From assembly GCA_001574975.1 (NCBI GenBank), contig KQ965763.1, positions 326,675-356,739 on the forward strand: 30,065 bases of DNA, given 5' to 3'. Below are positions 28,696-30,065 of this stretch, piece by piece (positions within the stretch are counted from its first letter, which is position 1; each line of letters opens with the position of its first letter). The DNA comes from Gonapodya prolifera JEL478. Taxonomy: Eukaryota > Monoblepharomycota > Monoblepharidomycetes > Monoblepharidales > Gonapodyaceae. The translations under genes and the position numbers were made by a program. The notes under the pieces are model-generated. The model worked only from the letters and a program-made list of their open reading frames with translations, had not been told where the DNA came from and made no database searches.

Positions 28696-30065
28696 CTAGT
28701 ATCGAGAGCGCTTTCTGTCCCTCTCAATTGATTTATCTCTGCCATCCCAAGTTTTCCGTCGAAGATCCTCCTTAGCTGCCCTGTCCGCCTCAGATACAAC
28801 CTGACGCCGCGATGGGTGGACGAAAGGAGAATCAGGCTCCCTTTCCGTCTTGACTCTCCAATCATCGCGATTCTCTGCCTCCTCCCGCCCATCTCGACGT
28901 TCCTTGTTTTTCGTGCCCTCATCTCTTGATACTCGTGATGATCGATGCGGCGAGACTGATCGACGATCGTGGCGTCTTTCGAGTGATCTGTCGCTCCGGT
29001 AATCGCTCCTGCGCGAATCCTTAGTTCGATCATAGCTCCGGTCCCGCTTTGCTCCTGTTGGTGAGCTTCTTCGCCCATCCGGCCTTCGATCGCGAGAGTC
29101 CTTTTCCTTTCCTTCCGATGCAATATGACTGCGCTCCACTTCCCCATCTCGTCGGCGTTCGGAGCCGTGATCCCGGCTCCCTCCGTTTTGATTATACCTT
29201 TCCTTTAAAACTTCTCGTTCTCGCTCGGTTAGACTCTTCTTGTCCCGACTCTTAGAGGCTGGACTATCTTTCCTCGGTTTCGAAGTGGAGGATCCATTTC
29301 TTGCAGACCGCCGTCTGCGATCGTTACCACTTGAAACAACTGAATCATCGGAGTCTTCAGAATCAGAATCGTCCGACTCATCCGAATCATCCGAATCAGA
29401 ATCGGAATCGTCTGAGTCAGAATCACTTTCCACGTCACTGTCCGCTCGCTGCTGCTGCATGATAAGTTTCGGTGCATTGCGCAGGTGCACTCGTAGTTCC
29501 TCGGTTAGTCCACCAAGGCCGATACTGGTAAAGTAGTTGATAGCGAATCGCATATCCCTCGGATTCGTTCGGGGAAATAGTCCGTCGAACCATCCCCGGA
29601 CCTGGCGCGTACCGTCTGGTAAGTTGGATGCGAAAATCAGCTCGGGGTCCTTGAGTCTCTCGTTCAAGCGCTTCAGGCCCAGAGCTTCCGCAAGCTCTTG
29701 AAACAAAATCTTGAGGAAGATTCGGGAAGCAGAAGTTGTGTCTTGTTCGGTAAGGTTCACCAACGCAAATACACGCCAGCTGATGCCGTCGGATGCGAGA
29801 AGATGGGCAAAGTATCGGGCGACGTTGCGTAATCGATTCGTTTCAAAACGATGTATCGTCTTATAGGTTTCTTCGAAGTTTGTTTCGAAGCATTCCTGCC
29901 AAATCTAACAAAGCGTCGGTGAGAGAGATCCCTTCCTTGCAAAACAAAACAAAATGCGCTCACTTTATTAATCTTGCAGAATCGTTCCCCAAGCAAGCCA
30001 TAGAAGCTGATGTATGTGCGCTCTTGACTACAACACTCCACAATCATGTTAGCCAGCTCGATTTC
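28696..30065 (-). CDS. CWC22: Pre-mRNA splicing factor CWC22, C-terminal part (5' end outside window)
   Basis: The frame enters at the window edge (30065-29964), is spliced over an intron 29963-29905 (GTGAGC ... TTGTTAG, phase 0) and runs 29904-28696; 436 residues are visible. CWC22 escorts eIF4A3 into the spliceosome and is needed for exon-junction-complex deposition. The visible part covers the end of the MIF4G region ([29 protein letters not shown]), then [17 protein letters not shown] and the MA3 domain ([40 protein letters not shown]). It is followed by an Asp/Ser run and a long Arg/Ser/Glu-rich tail ending RDRKRSRY. A roughly 12-residue insertion (around [12 protein letters not shown]) interrupts the usual MA3 text but stays in frame. 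The gene ends only about 110 bases upstream of the Rab-GAP start, on the same strand. Confidence 0.95.

Noticed and set aside
1-30065. Search for transposons, viral insertions, CRISPR arrays, tRNA or rRNA genes
   Set aside because: No reverse transcriptase, integrase or transposase motifs, terminal repeats, regularly spaced repeats or tRNA-like T-loop motifs were found by eye; absence is not proven.

Overview
The window looks like nuclear DNA of a filamentous basidiomycete, probably an agaricomycete. Genes are closely packed on both strands, carry many short (about 50-100 bp) GT-AG introns, and encode eukaryotic families: CWC22, a DCAF11/WDR23-type WD40 protein, ribosomal protein eL19, a GRAM-TBC-EF-hand protein and F-box proteins. 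I saw no rRNA, tRNA, CRISPR array, virus or intact transposon. All exon models were read by eye from splice signals and family knowledge; none was checked by alignment or transcript data.

Layout. 0.9-1.8 kb (-): small glycosylated membrane protein. 2.45-3.2 kb (+): unknown protein. 3.4-5.3 kb (+): long protein with a His-rich tract and a zinc-deaminase core (HAE...PCxxC). 5.4-6.8 kb (-): F-box/LRR-like gene with unresolved or broken frame. 7.15-7.57 kb (+): Cys-rich zinc-ribbon-like gene whose two homologous Cys blocks lie in different frames. 7.9-8.5 kb (+): possible unknown gene. 8.6-10.0 kb and 10.4-11.9 kb (-): tandem pair of TauD-type Fe(II)/2-oxoglutarate dioxygenases, the distal one dead and the proximal one intact with 7 exons. 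12.3-14.4 kb (-): carboxylesterase pseudogene. 14.7-17.2 kb (+): intact 9-exon DCAF11/WDR23 homologue. 17.5-18.8 kb (-): F-box pseudogene. 18.9-20.9 kb (-): intact RlmN-like radical SAM methyltransferase with a C-terminal membrane anchor. 21.5-22.5 kb (+): eL19 gene with two apparent lesions. 22.9-23.9 kb (-): unknown 296-residue protein. 24.1-28.6 kb (-): GRAM-TBC-EF-hand (Rab GAP) gene with several frame breaks. 28.7 kb to the end (-): C-terminal part of splicing factor CWC22.

The main pattern is that intact multi-exon genes (TauD copy 2, DCAF11, RlmN-like, the 22.9-kb gene, CWC22) alternate with genes carrying several independent lesions. The clean genes argue against a uniformly poor sequence. 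Some lesions, however, sit at homopolymers, and one affects a normally essential ribosomal protein gene, so raw reads and RNA data are needed to separate decay from consensus error. I see no operon-like system. The most novel candidates are the His-rich deaminase, the membrane-anchored RlmN homologue and the Cys-rich repeat gene.
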